Program-made: the position numbers and the translations under genes
Shown here: positions 26,533 to 36,137 of the stretch, piece after piece
Position numbering within the stretch: the first letter of the stretch is position 1
How the letters are laid out: each line of letters begins with the position of its first letter
The notes under the pieces: generated by a model
The model's database searches: none
Seen by the model: only the letters and a program-made list of their open reading frames with translations
Told to the model about the DNA's origin: nothing
Source of the DNA: an uncultured Lewinella sp.
GTDB taxonomy: Bacteria; Bacteroidota; Bacteroidia; Chitinophagales; Saprospiraceae
DNA length: 51,790 nt
Direction: 5' to 3'
Assembly: GCA_913057785.1 (NCBI GenBank)
Contig: CAJXPD010000038.1
Coordinates: 1-51,790, forward strand

Positions 26533-27710
26533 GAGGCTCCTCTAGAGCGCAAAATCCCGAATTCCAACCCTCTCAATTCTGCCAACCCTCTTAAACGGCC
26601 GATGGCGGAGTAGCCTGGATTTGTTTTCTTATGCAGATCATCTAACATTTTGTGGCCATGATCGGGACGCATGGGGATGGCCTCTGCCCTACCCTGTTGC
26701 ACATCTAGCAAAGCGGACACTACCGCAAACATATCGACATCCCCATCCAAATGGTCCGCTTCGTGGAAGTTGCCATCCGCATCTCTGAGGGTAGCTCTAA
26801 GGTGTATGAAGTTGATTCGATCACCAAAAGTTTTAATCATTTCTTCCAACTTATTGTCCGCTCTCACCCCAAAGGAACCCGAACAGAAGCAGAGCCCATT
26901 CGCAGCATTTGGCGTCGCCGTGAAAAGCGCCTCTACATCTGCGGCTGTACTTACTACTCTAGGTAATCCTAACATAGGGAAAGGCGGGTCATCTGGATGA
27001 ATCGCCAATTTTACACCTACTTCTTCTGCGACGGGAGCAATTGCTGCTTGGAAGTCAATCAGATGTTCCCGCAGTTTCTCTGGGGTCATCCCATCATAAT
27101 TGGCCAGCACAGCGCGAAACTGGTCCAGGGTATACCCATCATCTGCCCCGGGCAAGCCCGCTATCACGGTCCGTACCAACTTCTCCTTATCTGCTTCTGT
27201 AGCCTCATCTATCCATTTTGCAGCTGCCGACAAGGCGGCCTCGGCATAGTCTTCAGCAGCCCCTTCCCGTTTAAGAATGTAAATATCAAAAGCAGCCAGT
27301 GCGGCCAATTCAAACCTTAGCGCAGTGGACCCGTCCTTCATGGGATAATCCAGATCCGTTCTGGTCCAATCCAACACGGGCATAAAATTATAGGTTACAA
27401 CAGGTATCCCACAAGCGCCGAGATTTCTAATACTTTCCTGGTAAGTGGCCACATACTGTTGCCATTCCCCAGCTTGACGCTTGATAGAATCATGGATAGG
27501 GATGCTTTCTACTACCCCCCATTCCAGTCCAGCAGCTTCGATAATGGATTTTCTTTCAAGGATGGCTTCCTTTGGCCAAACCTCTCCGATAGGAATGTCG
27601 TGCAAGGCGGTGACAATACTGATAGCTCCAGCTTGTCTAATGTCGTTTAAGGATACAGGATCCCCTGGCCCATACCATCGCCAGGCTTGTTTAAGTGGCT
27701 TTCCGGTCAT
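26529..27710 (-). CDS. uxuA: Mannonate dehydratase
   Basis: This 393-residue protein has the usual UxuA length. The N-terminal [20 protein letters not shown], then [12 protein letters not shown], and the metal-ligand regions [17 protein letters not shown] and [11 protein letters not shown] are diagnostic. It converts D-mannonate to 2-keto-3-deoxygluconate in glucuronate catabolism. No other uronate gene (uxaC, uxuB, kdgK) is next to it, so it stands alone here. It is divergent from the asparaginase gene across the inverted-repeat element at 27797-27980. Confidence 0.94.
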   Translation of the reverse strand: MTGKPLKQAWRWYGPGDPVSLNDIRQAGAISIVTALHDIPIGEVWPKEAILERKSIIEAAGLEWGVVESIPIHDSIKRQAGEWQQYVATYQESIRNLGACGIPVVTYNFMPVLDWTRTDLDYPMKDGSTALRFELAALAAFDIYILKREGAAEDYAEAALSAAAKWIDEATEADKEKLVRTVIAGLPGADDGYTLDQFRAVLANYDGMTPEKLREHLIDFQAAIAPVAEEVGVKLAIHPDDPPFPMLGLPRVVSTAADVEALFTATPNAANGLCFCSGSFGVRADNKLEEMIKTFGDRINFIHLRATLRDADGNFHEADHLDGDVDMFAVVSALLDVQQGRAEAIPMRPDHGHKMLDDLHKKTNPGYSAIGRLRGLAELRGLEFGILRSRGAS

Positions 27711-27796
27711 TTTTAGTCTTTCGTTTAATTGATGCGGAAAAATAGGAAGAAAAAGTGTTATTTAGTTCCTGCATCAGGCTCTGTATTCCTGTTGTA

Positions 27797-27980
27797 TGAG
27801 TGTGTTTAAATTTCGGTCTTTGAGACGAAAATAATTCATATTTTGCTTAAACGAAGCGTAGGTCTGTCTAGCAGCCAGATAGATTCTGGCTAATAGCAGC
27901 GCTATCGCGCCTGGTTCTACAACGAAGGGTAAGCGAAATAGGGATATTTGCAGACCAATTATTGAACTTTAAACACACTC
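27797..27980. mobile_element. MITE-like element with 13-bp terminal inverted repeats
   Basis: GAGTGTGTTTAAA at 27798-27810 is exactly mirrored at 27968-27980. The sequence inside each end is also loosely complementary (compare ATTTTGCTTAAACG with the complement of CGGTAAGCGAAAT-like bases near 27925), making a long imperfect stem. The middle holds smaller hairpins, such as AGCCAGA/TCTGGCT near 27874-27892. A TA dinucleotide flanks both ends if one extra base is included. There is no coding capacity. It fills the 333-base gap between uxuA and the asparaginase gene. A long regulatory palindrome is the alternative. Confidence 0.42.
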
Positions 27981-28043
27981 TAAACTGCCGTGAGTTTGAA
28001 ATTGACGCAAGATCTCTGATAAACACCAATCACCTTAGCCCTT

Positions 28044-29075
28044 ATGCTGAATCGACGATCCTTTTTTAACCATTCCCTGACAGCCTCGCTTGCGGCTTTT
28101 CTAGGGTTTACTCAATGTGAATCACCCGCCCAAACTGAAAATACAGCGGCGGCTACTCCCAGCAAATCTAACCCGAATTCCAAGGCAGTCACCCCTGCCA
28201 TCATCGCCACCTGGCCCCACAAGGAAGCCACCGGCCCAGCCATGGACGTAATCCAAGAAGGACGCTCTGCCTTGGACGCAGTCGAGGCTTGTGCTAGAAT
28301 CGTAGAAGCAGATCCTATGGATCAGAGTGTTGGCTATGGAGGTCTCCCGGATGCTGCCGGAAACGTGACCTTGGATGCTTGCATAATGTCCGCAGACGGC
28401 AAAGCCGGAGCCGTGACCTATCTTCAACATATCAAGCACCCCATCTCGGTAGCACGAAAAGTGATGGAAGAAACGATACATGTCATGCTAAGTGGTGAAG
28501 GAGCGCTTCAGTTTGCACTTGAGCAAGGATTCGAGAAAGAAGATATGCTTACTCCAAAAGCCAAGGAAAAATGGGAAAAATGGAAAGCCGAAAACAAGGG
28601 TGCGCCCGCCAAGGCAAACATAGACCAGCACGATACCATTGGGGTATTGGCCATTGATAAGGATGGCAATATGAGTGGTGCTTGTACGACCAGCGGTATG
28701 GCCTATAAGGTACCGGGACGGGTTGGCGATTCCCCAATCATTGGAGCAGGTTTGTACGTGGACAATGAAGTTGGTGGAGCATGTGCCACTGGTGTGGGTG
28801 AATTAGTGATGACTACCTTAGGTTCTTTTTTAGTGGTGGAATTAATGCGACAAGGTAAGACACCACAGGAAGCCTGCGAGGCAGCCGTTCAACGGATAGC
28901 AGATCGCCATCTTAAAGAAGGAGATGATCTGCAGGTGGGATTTATTGCGATGAACAAGAAAGGAGAACACGGTGCCTATTCCATTCTCAACGGCTTTTCA
29001 TATACTCTGCATCAGGATGATCAGAACGAAATTCATGAGGCGACTTTTATGATGATGAATCCAAATCAGGAATAA
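28044..29075 (+). CDS. Secreted N4-(beta-N-acetylglucosaminyl)-L-asparaginase family protein
   Basis: This 343-residue protein is an N-terminal-nucleophile hydrolase. It opens with MLNRRSFFNHSL, a twin-arginine-like export signal. The sites HDTIGVLAIDKDG (the cleaved bond precedes the Thr nucleophile), MAYKVPGRVGDSPIIGAG and the glycine loop ACATGVGELVM match aspartylglucosaminidase. It should auto-cleave into two chains and remove Asn from N-linked GlcNAc-Asn. It has no adjacent glycosidase in the window. Export by Tat suggests it folds in the cytoplasm before crossing. Confidence 0.92.
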   Translation: MLNRRSFFNHSLTASLAAFLGFTQCESPAQTENTAAATPSKSNPNSKAVTPAIIATWPHKEATGPAMDVIQEGRSALDAVEACARIVEADPMDQSVGYGGLPDAAGNVTLDACIMSADGKAGAVTYLQHIKHPISVARKVMEETIHVMLSGEGALQFALEQGFEKEDMLTPKAKEKWEKWKAENKGAPAKANIDQHDTIGVLAIDKDGNMSGACTTSGMAYKVPGRVGDSPIIGAGLYVDNEVGGACATGVGELVMTTLGSFLVVELMRQGKTPQEACEAAVQRIADRHLKEGDDLQVGFIAMNKKGEHGAYSILNGFSYTLHQDDQNEIHEATFMMMNPNQE

Positions 29076-29146
29076 AATACGCTCCTTGACACTTCTCCAA
29101 TCCATTGTTTGAGACCATTGGAGAGACAAATTAACTAGTCATCAGT

Positions 29147-29965
29147 ATGAACATATCAACTCCCGCATGGGCTTTGCCCTTAGCGCTTATTTTAACAGTT
29201 AGTCTAGCTTGTCAAACCAATAGCAGCCAAGAAGAGAAACAGGAAAATTCGACAGATAGTACAACACAAGTGGAACCGCCGCCACCTCCACCGCCTACTG
29301 TACCACTGCACTACATTATGGGGAAATTTGAACCTTCCAAGGATTCCAATTTTGTCAAAATCGCTCCTGCATATACTACCAAGTCAAATATCTACCTGCA
29401 TAAAGAGGCCTATAAAGCTTTCTTAAAAATGCACGCTGCAGCCAAAGAAGATGGTATCACTTTGCGCATCCTGTCGGCAACCAGAAACTTCAATAGTCAA
29501 AAAGGTATTTGGGAGAGCAAATGGAACGGCTCCAGAAAACTATCGGATGGTACCAACGCAGCTGAAATAGCAGACACAAACGCCCGCGCCCTGCGAATAC
29601 TTGAGTATAGCTCAATGCCAGGAACCTCACGCCACCATTGGGGAACTGATATCGACCTCAACAATCTTAACAATCCTTACTTTGAAAAAGAACCTGGTAT
29701 CAAAGTCTATCAATGGCTCACCGCCAACGCAGCACGCTTTGGATATTGCCAAACCTATACGCCTAAAGGCCCCAACCGCCAAGATGGGTACAATGAAGAA
29801 AAATGGCATTGGTCCTACTTGCCAGTGGCAAAGGAGTATGCTGCCTCCGCCAGACAGTTACTGAAAGATGAAGATATCCAAGGATTTGCTGGAGCAGGGG
29901 TAGCCCCTAATCTAAAGATTGTCAAGAAATACGTGTTTGGAGTCAACCCCGAATGCTTGGATTAA
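29147..29965 (+). CDS. M15 D-alanyl-D-alanine carboxypeptidase lipoprotein (VanY-like)
   Basis: This 272-residue protein has a lipoprotein signal ending in VSLAC (Cys22), followed by a Glu/Ser/Thr-rich and poly-proline linker (seven consecutive prolines). The zinc peptidase motifs of family M15B follow: SRHHWGTDIDL (His and Asp ligands) and EKWHWSY (catalytic Glu and third ligand His). It trims the terminal D-Ala of peptidoglycan stems from the inner face of the outer membrane. A strong hairpin follows it at 29977-30037. Confidence 0.92.
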   Translation: MNISTPAWALPLALILTVSLACQTNSSQEEKQENSTDSTTQVEPPPPPPPTVPLHYIMGKFEPSKDSNFVKIAPAYTTKSNIYLHKEAYKAFLKMHAAAKEDGITLRILSATRNFNSQKGIWESKWNGSRKLSDGTNAAEIADTNARALRILEYSSMPGTSRHHWGTDIDLNNLNNPYFEKEPGIKVYQWLTANAARFGYCQTYTPKGPNRQDGYNEEKWHWSYLPVAKEYAASARQLLKDEDIQGFAGAGVAPNLKIVKKYVFGVNPECLD

Positions 29966-29976
29966 TGTTGAATGAG

Positions 29977-30037
29977 TAATGGAGAATGTTTAATGGGGGT
30001 GAATAACTCTTAATTATACATTAAACATTCTCCATTA
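29977..30037. terminator. Bidirectional hairpin between convergent genes
   Basis: Arms at 29977-29995 and 30019-30037 are perfect 19-bp reverse complements (core GGAGAATGTTTAATG) around a 23-base loop. It starts 12 bases after the VanY-like stop and ends 4 bases before the stop codon of the convergent permease gene, the expected position for a shared terminator. Confidence 0.7.
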
Positions 30038-30040
30038 AAA

Positions 30041-31279
30041 TTATTCGTAACGAAGGGCTTCGATAGGATCTAGACGGGCAGCTTTCAAGGCGGGATATAG
30101 TCCTGAGGCTAGTCCCACACCCATGCAGGTGATTACCGCAATAGTAATCCACAACCACGGGAAGAGGAAGTTTCCTCCCATTAGAGCAGACACTCCATTT
30201 CCGATCAGCACGCCTAAAATGATACCCACTACCCCTCCGATCTGGCAAATCACAACGGCTTCTGTAAGGAATTGAATCATAATATTTCGGCGGGTAGCTC
30301 CCAGGGCTTTGGTAATCCCGATTTCTCGGGTCCGCTCCGTCACACTCACGAGCATAATATTCATCAAGCCGATGGCAGCCCCTAAGAGGGTCACCAGGCC
30401 AATGCCAATAGCAGCCAGACGGAAATAAAGCGTATTCTCTTTAATGATTCCAATCAGACCATCACTTTTGGAGATCTCAAAATCATTGTCTTGGTAAGCG
30501 TTCAGTCCACGTACATTGCGGAGTATCATAGTTGCATTGCCGATGGCATGATCGATTTGTGTGGGATCATTAACAGCAACTAGAATATTATAGTTGGAAT
30601 TGGCCGTCCCATAGTATCTTTTAGCAGTCTGTAGCGGGATCAAGACACGGCGATCCTGGCTTTGATTCATGCTAGAGCCCCGGGTCTTTAAAGTCCCAAT
30701 GACCTTTAGCTTGATGTTCCCGAGAGAAATGACCTGATCCAGGGCTTTTTCATCTTTACCTTCGAATAGATCATCCACTATATTGGAGGCAATAATAGCC
30801 CGATACCCGCCATTGATCGCCTCTAAGGGACTGAAATTTCGGCCGTATTTCACTTCATAGCCTTTGGCTTCCAAGTAATTCTCGTCTATTCCAAAGACCA
30901 GGGTATTCGGATTGGTTTTCTTACTCTTGTATTTAACGGTAGCGTTCCCCGTACAATTGATGGAAACGGAAGTTTGGGCAGGGAAGCGATAGCGTTCTTT
31001 AAACTCTAGGCATTGTCTGTAGGTAAATACATCTCCTTGCTTCTGACGTCTCCCTCTCTGGTTTCCACTTACACCGGTTCCTTTTCGATCTACGTCAAAG
31101 GTGTTAGCGCCAAGAGAAGAAAGGTTATCACTTAGGGAATAGATAGCACTATCGATCGCGGTCAAAATACCGACTAATGCCATAATACCAAAGGCAATGA
31201 TCATTAGTGTAAGGATCGCCCGCAACCAATTAGAGCGAACCGTAAGTATGGCATAGTTGATATTTTCTCGCAGATTCAT
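30041..31279 (-). CDS. MacB-type ABC transporter permease
   Basis: The chosen start at 31279 gives 412 residues beginning [21 protein letters not shown]; the longer frame adds 12 non-conserved residues. There is one N-terminal membrane helix (about 20-42), a large periplasmic MacB_PCD domain, and three C-terminal helices. The FtsX-family motif [20 protein letters not shown] sits between the first two. Such permeases drive extrusion or mechanotransmission without substrate passing the membrane. No ATPase gene is adjacent, so its partner must lie elsewhere. It follows gnd by 99 bases. Confidence 0.92.
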   Translation of the reverse strand: MNLRENINYAILTVRSNWLRAILTLMIIAFGIMALVGILTAIDSAIYSLSDNLSSLGANTFDVDRKGTGVSGNQRGRRQKQGDVFTYRQCLEFKERYRFPAQTSVSINCTGNATVKYKSKKTNPNTLVFGIDENYLEAKGYEVKYGRNFSPLEAINGGYRAIIASNIVDDLFEGKDEKALDQVISLGNIKLKVIGTLKTRGSSMNQSQDRRVLIPLQTAKRYYGTANSNYNILVAVNDPTQIDHAIGNATMILRNVRGLNAYQDNDFEISKSDGLIGIIKENTLYFRLAAIGIGLVTLLGAAIGLMNIMLVSVTERTREIGITKALGATRRNIMIQFLTEAVVICQIGGVVGIILGVLIGNGVSALMGGNFLFPWLWITIAVITCMGVGLASGLYPALKAARLDPIEALRYE

Positions 31280-31378
31280 ATCTATACTTTTAGGGAAGCT
31301 AAGGTAGAAAAGCACCCCCGCACCATAGATTTTGTTAGATTAATGAAAGGTTCTGCTAGACCAATGGAGGTCCCTGAT

Positions 31379-32794
31379 TTACCATTCTGTATGAAAGATC
31401 CCTTCTCTATCCAGTCGTTCATAGGTATGAGAACCAAAATAATCGCGCTGAGCTTGTACAACATTAAGTGGCAGGCGCCCGGTACGATAGGCATCAAAAT
31501 ATTGTAAAGTAGAAGAAAATGCTAGCATGGGAACACCCTGTGCGATACCTTCTCGCAATACAGAACGCATAGCTCCCTGAGTAGCCAACAAGTCTTTGCT
31601 GAACGCCTCACTGATCATCAAGTTTTTCACCTCTGGCTGTGTGGAATAGGCCTGTCGCATCTGTTCCAAGATATCTGCACGGATGATACAGCCTCCGCGC
31701 CAGATTCTTGCGATGGCTTCCATATCTAGATCATAATCATGCTCCACGGAAGCATCACTCAATAAGGCCATACCTTGCGCATAGGTTACCAAAAAGGCAA
31801 AATGCAGGGCTTTCCCGACCTGCTCAATCCATTCTGCTTGATCTACTGTTGCATCACTAGTCAAAGTCGGATTCAAGATCTTGTCCGCAGCCTCCCGTTC
31901 CTGCTTCAAAGCCGATATGCCGCGCATACTTACCGCTGCATCGATGGTAGGTACGGGTATCCCAATATCCATAGCATTTTGGGAGGACCATTTCCCTGTT
32001 CCTTTTTGCTTGGCCTTATCAAGAATAGCATCCACCAGCCAACCGTCCGTTAGGTCATCACGCTGAGCAAAAATCTCGGCAGTAATTTCAATCAAAAACG
32101 AGCGCAATGCTCCTTGGTTCCATTGATCAAAAACTTGGTGCAGCTGAGGAACATCCAATCCCCCGACACGCTTAAGCAGGTCATAGGCTTCAGCAATCAA
32201 CTGCATCATACCATACTCGATTCCGTTGTGCACCATCTTTACATAGTGGCCAGCGGCACCCCGCCCCATATGAGCCACACACGGCTCTTCATTTGGGCCC
32301 ACTTTGGCAGAAACGGCCTCTAAAACAGGCCTTAGAATCTCATAAGCTTCTTTATCACCACCGGGCATAATACTAGGCCCTTTACGCGCACCTTCTGCAC
32401 CCCCAGACACTCCGGCTCCAAAGAAATAAAGCCCTTTATCCGCTAAGTATTTAGCTCGTCGCTCCGTATCTGGGAAATGGGAGTTGCCCCCATCTACAAT
32501 CAAATCTCCTTCTTCGAGGTACGGCAATAAACTTTCAATGACGGAATCCACAACTTTCCCTGCAGGCACAAGCAACATGACTTTACGGGGCCGTGATAGC
32601 GCTTGGACAAACGCTTCCGTTGACGTGGTTCCCATGATGGGGCGTCCAGCCGCTTCTTGCTCCAGGGCATTGGCTTTCTCAGCATCTAAATCCAAACCAG
32701 CGGCCGAAAAACCATGATCGGCTACGTTAAGCAAAAAATTGCGGCCCATGACTCCAAGGCCGATCATACCAAAATCAAATGTTGCTTGACTCAT
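31379..32794 (-). CDS. gnd: 6-phosphogluconate dehydrogenase (decarboxylating)
   Basis: With its ATG at 32794 this is a 471-residue protein beginning MSQATFDFGMIGLGVMGRNF, the normal length. The longest frame would instead begin with a TTG inside the promoter box at 32855-32862. GLGVMGRN is the NADP-binding loop, FGAGVSGGAEGARKGPSIMPGG and MVHNGIEYGMMQLIAEAYDL hold the substrate and catalytic Lys region, and KGTGKW is conserved. It oxidises 6-phosphogluconate to ribulose-5-phosphate, yielding NADPH. It is divergent from zwf-pgl, so the whole oxidative branch sits in one locus. Confidence 0.96.
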   Translation of the reverse strand: MSQATFDFGMIGLGVMGRNFLLNVADHGFSAAGLDLDAEKANALEQEAAGRPIMGTTSTEAFVQALSRPRKVMLLVPAGKVVDSVIESLLPYLEEGDLIVDGGNSHFPDTERRAKYLADKGLYFFGAGVSGGAEGARKGPSIMPGGDKEAYEILRPVLEAVSAKVGPNEEPCVAHMGRGAAGHYVKMVHNGIEYGMMQLIAEAYDLLKRVGGLDVPQLHQVFDQWNQGALRSFLIEITAEIFAQRDDLTDGWLVDAILDKAKQKGTGKWSSQNAMDIGIPVPTIDAAVSMRGISALKQEREAADKILNPTLTSDATVDQAEWIEQVGKALHFAFLVTYAQGMALLSDASVEHDYDLDMEAIARIWRGGCIIRADILEQMRQAYSTQPEVKNLMISEAFSKDLLATQGAMRSVLREGIAQGVPMLAFSSTLQYFDAYRTGRLPLNVVQAQRDYFGSHTYERLDREGIFHTEW

Positions 32795-32854
32795 TTTAAT
32801 ATATCTTTTACAGATGGCAAGGAACGAGTTTCTCCTATGTATCTCAATTCGCGG

Positions 32855-32862
32855 CAAAGGTA
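32855..32862 (-). promoter_or_regulatory. TAnnTTTG promoter of gnd
   Basis: The minus-strand octamer TACCTTTG followed by CCGCG is a perfect -7 box, 61 bases before the gnd ATG. It is the same variant as the box at 25055. A clear -33 element was not found. Confidence 0.6.
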
Positions 32863-32998
32863 GGAGGAATTGACTAAAATTGCAGGGGAATTAAAACTTT
32901 AATCCCCAGGAGAACATTATCATAACATATGTCTGCCCTTTTGAGTTGATGTATCAAAAAAAATGTTTCTTTACGGCCTATAAACTTCATAACTGCCA

Positions 32999-34513
32999 AT
33001 GGACCCACTTGTTTTTGTCATCTTCGGTGCCTCCGGGGATCTCACGGAACGAAAACTCGTTCCTGCCATCTTCCAGCTTTTCATGAACAAGTCCCTGCCT
33101 GATAACTTTGCCGTTTTGGGCGTCAGCCGTTCTAAACTCTCAGATGAAGCTTTTCGCAAAAAAGTATTGGAAAGTGAACTTTTCAAACCCAAAGGAGCTA
33201 GTTCTGAACAAATTGAAGAGTTCGGCAAGAAGTTGTTTTATCAGGCCATCGATACAGGTAATGCGGAAGCCTACGGAGAGGTTAAAACCAGGTTATCGAA
33301 ACTGGATCAGGAATTTAGCACGGGGGGGAATTACATTTTCTACCTCTCAACCCCACCTAGGTTGTACGAAACGATTCCAGCCTACTTGGCTCAACAAGGA
33401 CTGAATAAGGAAGATAATGGATGGAAAAGACTCGTCATTGAGAAACCTTTCGGATACGATCGCAGTTCAGCATTGGGCCTCAACAAGAAGTTACGGGATT
33501 TCTTTGAAGAAGATCAGATTTACAGAATTGATCACTATCTCGGGAAAGAGACTGTTCAGAATCTTCTGGTCACCCGCTTTTCCAATGGTTTCTTCGAACC
33601 CCTTTGGAACCGCAATTATATCCAGCACGTAGAGATCACCAATGCTGAAAACATTGGCGTAGAAAATAGAGGAGGTTATTACGATCACTCTGGAGCCTTG
33701 CGGGATATGTTCCAGAACCATTTACTGCAGATCGTGGCACACATTGCCATGGAACCTCCCATTACGGCCGACGCAAAAGCCATTCGCAACGAAAAAGTAA
33801 AGTTATTCCAGTCAATTCGGCCGATTGTTGGAGAGGACATCGGCAAGTATGCTATCCGAGGGCAGTATATCGCTTCCAAGATCAAGGGGGAACCGATCAA
33901 TGGCTACCGGGATGAACAAGGAGTACCTGCGGAATCCAAAACTGAGACCTTTGCCGCCATCAAGTTTTTCATAGACAACTGGCGTTGGGCCGATGTGCCT
34001 TTTTATGTCCGCACGGGGAAACGGTTGCCCACCAAGGTGACGGAGGTAGCGATTACCTTTAAATCCCCTCCACAAGCCTTGTTCAACAACGAAGCTGGCT
34101 TACAAAACAAGAAGAACAAGCTCATTATACGCATTCAACCGCATGAGGGCCTATTATTGAATTTTGGCATGAAAGTACCTGGTCAAGGCTTCCGAGTAAA
34201 GGATGTAGATATGGACTTTCACTATTCAGAATTGACCGATGCTTACGTGCCAGAAGCCTACGAAAGATTGCTTCTAGATAGCATTAAAGGGGATCCAACT
34301 TTGTACTCTAGAGGAGATTCTGTAGAGGCGGCTTGGAATTTTGTAGACCCAATCCTCGATGCCTGGAAGAATGATCCAGACATTAAACTATTTGGCTATC
34401 CAGCAGGAACATGGGGGCCCAAAGAGGCCGATCTCCTCATTGCTGAAAGTGCCGTCAATTGGCGTAACCCTTGTAAGAATCTCACAGAATCTGGGGGATT
34501 TTGCGAATTATAG
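32999..34513 (+). CDS. zwf: Glucose-6-phosphate 1-dehydrogenase
   Basis: This 504-residue protein shows the Zwf landmarks. FGASGDLTERKLVPAIFQL is the NADP site, LVIEKPFGYD and the active-site RIDHYLGKETVQNLL (about 174-188) follow, and GYRDE, FYVRTGKRLPTKVTEVAI complete the substrate region. It catalyses the first step of the oxidative pentose phosphate pathway. The 75-base gap to pgl and shared strand suggest one transcript. It is divergent from gnd across about 200 bases. Confidence 0.97.
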   Translation: MDPLVFVIFGASGDLTERKLVPAIFQLFMNKSLPDNFAVLGVSRSKLSDEAFRKKVLESELFKPKGASSEQIEEFGKKLFYQAIDTGNAEAYGEVKTRLSKLDQEFSTGGNYIFYLSTPPRLYETIPAYLAQQGLNKEDNGWKRLVIEKPFGYDRSSALGLNKKLRDFFEEDQIYRIDHYLGKETVQNLLVTRFSNGFFEPLWNRNYIQHVEITNAENIGVENRGGYYDHSGALRDMFQNHLLQIVAHIAMEPPITADAKAIRNEKVKLFQSIRPIVGEDIGKYAIRGQYIASKIKGEPINGYRDEQGVPAESKTETFAAIKFFIDNWRWADVPFYVRTGKRLPTKVTEVAITFKSPPQALFNNEAGLQNKKNKLIIRIQPHEGLLLNFGMKVPGQGFRVKDVDMDFHYSELTDAYVPEAYERLLLDSIKGDPTLYSRGDSVEAAWNFVDPILDAWKNDPDIKLFGYPAGTWGPKEADLLIAESAVNWRNPCKNLTESGGFCEL

Positions 34514-34587
34514 CCCCTGTGTAAGGCTACAGCTACAACGAACTGTTTATTCAACAAAAAGCAAGGACTTTGGACCATAGTAATACA

Positions 34588-35295
34588 ATGCATATTTATA
34601 AGGATAATCCAGCAGTTGCAGCTGCTTTTGCAGAATGGTTGGTAGATTGGCTAAAAGGACGCCAGCGCACCACCATTGCCCTCTCTGGAGGAAGCACACC
34701 TAAACTGCTCTTCCAACTCCTCGCAGAGCAATATGCAGATCAGATTGATTGGTCAGGAATCCACCTTTTTTGGGGAGATGAACGTTGTGTACCGCCCGAT
34801 CACGCCGATAGCAACTATGGCATGACCAAAGCTTTGTTACTCGATCACATCGATATTCCCGCAGCTAATGTCCATCGTGTCAAAGGTGAAGAAGACCCAA
34901 CAACAGAGGCTGTACGGTATGGGCAGGAGATCCAGTCCGTCGTCTCAGCAGTCGATGGTCGGCCCGCCTTTGATCTGATATTGCTGGGTATGGGAGGTGA
35001 TGGACATACTGCTTCCATTTTCCCCCATGAGATGCACCTTTTGGAGGAAACAACCATCTGCGGAGTTGCCACACATCCAGACTCTGGCCAGCATCGTATC
35101 ACGATCAACGGTCCCATCATCAATCATGCTTATTTAATTGCCTTTTTAGTGACTGGTGGTGGAAAGGCTGAAAAAGTGCAAGTCATTTTACAAAAACAGG
35201 CCGGGTTTGAGACATATCCAGCCGCACATGTGCATCCAAAGGACGGGATTACACATTGGTTTCTAGACGAAGCAGCAGCAGCTCTACTTTCCTAA
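34588..35295 (+). CDS. pgl: 6-phosphogluconolactonase
   Basis: I chose the ATG at 34588 (235 residues, MHIYKDNPAVAAAFAEWL) over a TTG 18 bases upstream. Family motifs include TIALSGGSTPKLLF, HLFWGDERCVPPDHADSNYGM and LLGMGGDGHTASIFPHE. It hydrolyses 6-phosphogluconolactone between Zwf and Gnd. The gene is followed by an unusually long non-coding stretch. Confidence 0.95.
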   Translation: MHIYKDNPAVAAAFAEWLVDWLKGRQRTTIALSGGSTPKLLFQLLAEQYADQIDWSGIHLFWGDERCVPPDHADSNYGMTKALLLDHIDIPAANVHRVKGEEDPTTEAVRYGQEIQSVVSAVDGRPAFDLILLGMGGDGHTASIFPHEMHLLEETTICGVATHPDSGQHRITINGPIINHAYLIAFLVTGGGKAEKVQVILQKQAGFETYPAAHVHPKDGITHWFLDEAAAALLS

Positions 35296-35493
35296 AAAAA
35301 ATTAATAGGCCGCATTTTGTCGTCTTTATACGTTAGTATGAAGTGTAGATAGCTAATCTGCCATCTACAAACATTGAAGTTCCATCCACGAAGGATCTTT
35401 TTCCTTCGATTGAAGTACTACTCCAACTATCTACTCATCTTTTAGTAGCACTATCCTTTCTACATTTCTCTAGCAGTTGCCTATGTGAAAAAA

Positions 35494-35517
35494 CGTTCCG
35501 ATTTGTAAATCCGAACG
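35494..35517. other. 10-bp hairpin with one mismatch
   Basis: CGTTCCGATT (35494-35503) pairs with AATCCGAACG (35508-35517), with one C-C mismatch and a 4-base loop TGTA. It lies about 200 bases after pgl. A run of pyrimidines follows at some distance. It may be a terminator or part of a structured RNA. Confidence 0.4.
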
Positions 35518-35848
35518 ATCAAGCTGGTCTTTTCGCCGAATTTTGAACTCGAGAGCAATTAAAGACAAGAAGTTGTCACAAAGAGTTTGCCTCGACTGTA
35601 TGTACAATACCTTAATCGGCAAAGGCCACAAAAGAGCTCAGCCATGAAGTTGGCTAGCATTTTTTTTGAAATAGTTCTGAATAGTTGTAACCGAGGTTAG
35701 AAAAGCATCGTCTAGTTAGGGTATTCACCGAAATCACCCGACTGTATGCAGGCTTGAAACCTGAAGGTATTAGCAAGGAAACAATCTGCATAAAAGAAAA
35801 AATTCAATATACCCGACTAAAAAAGGTTTCCAAAAAATTGCCTTCTAA

Positions 35849-35880
35849 TGGGGTGAAGTAGATAAAACTGCTTCACCCCA
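35849..35880 (+). terminator. Strong 13-bp hairpin in the long intergenic region
   Basis: TGGGGTGAAGTAG (35849-35861) pairs with CTGCTTCACCCCA (35868-35880), with one G-U pair and a 6-base loop ATAAAA. It is GC-rich at the base and lies about 550 bases after pgl. It could end a long zwf-pgl transcript or an unrecognised RNA encoded in the gap. There is no T-run after it. Confidence 0.5.
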
Positions 35881-36137
35881 ATCTTCCTCTAGCGCGATCT
35901 TTTCTTTCCTCAGGACACATCTATATGAACACATTTTTATTCATCCCTGTACTTGGGGCAGCTTAATGCCTCAATACTGATGTGCTTTGCACGATTAAAC
36001 CCTACTTAACAATGGAATGGAAAGCTAATATCCTACGCTTGCTTTATGTGCTTTTTCTGTTTTTGACTTATGTGTTTTTGTTTTCGATACCCTACCTCTG
36101 ATAAAAACGGGGGTAGGATCAAAGAAAATTACCTGAC

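Larger units (their letters stand above)
35296..36137. other. Long non-coding stretch (842 bases)
   Basis: No frame with coding character was found on either strand. The stretch holds two hairpins, described separately, several short AT-rich runs and weak palindromes near the start of the GAF gene (CCTACC...GGTAGG around 36090-36117). I found no tRNA-like arm, no perfect TAnnTTTG box, and no conserved structure of 6S, tmRNA, RNase P or SRP RNA. An unrecognised RNA or a decayed gene could lie here. Confidence 0.6.

Noticed and set aside
27798..27980. Terminator reading of the 13-bp inverted repeat
   Set aside because: The 157-base spacing between arms and the position upstream of both genes do not fit a terminator.
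28044..28115. Lipobox in the asparaginase signal
   Set aside because: The Cys of LGFTQC has Gln at the position that should be a small residue; a Tat signal is the better reading.
32795..32857. Upstream TTG start for gnd
   Set aside because: It lies in the promoter box at 32855-32862 and would add 21 residues absent from the family.
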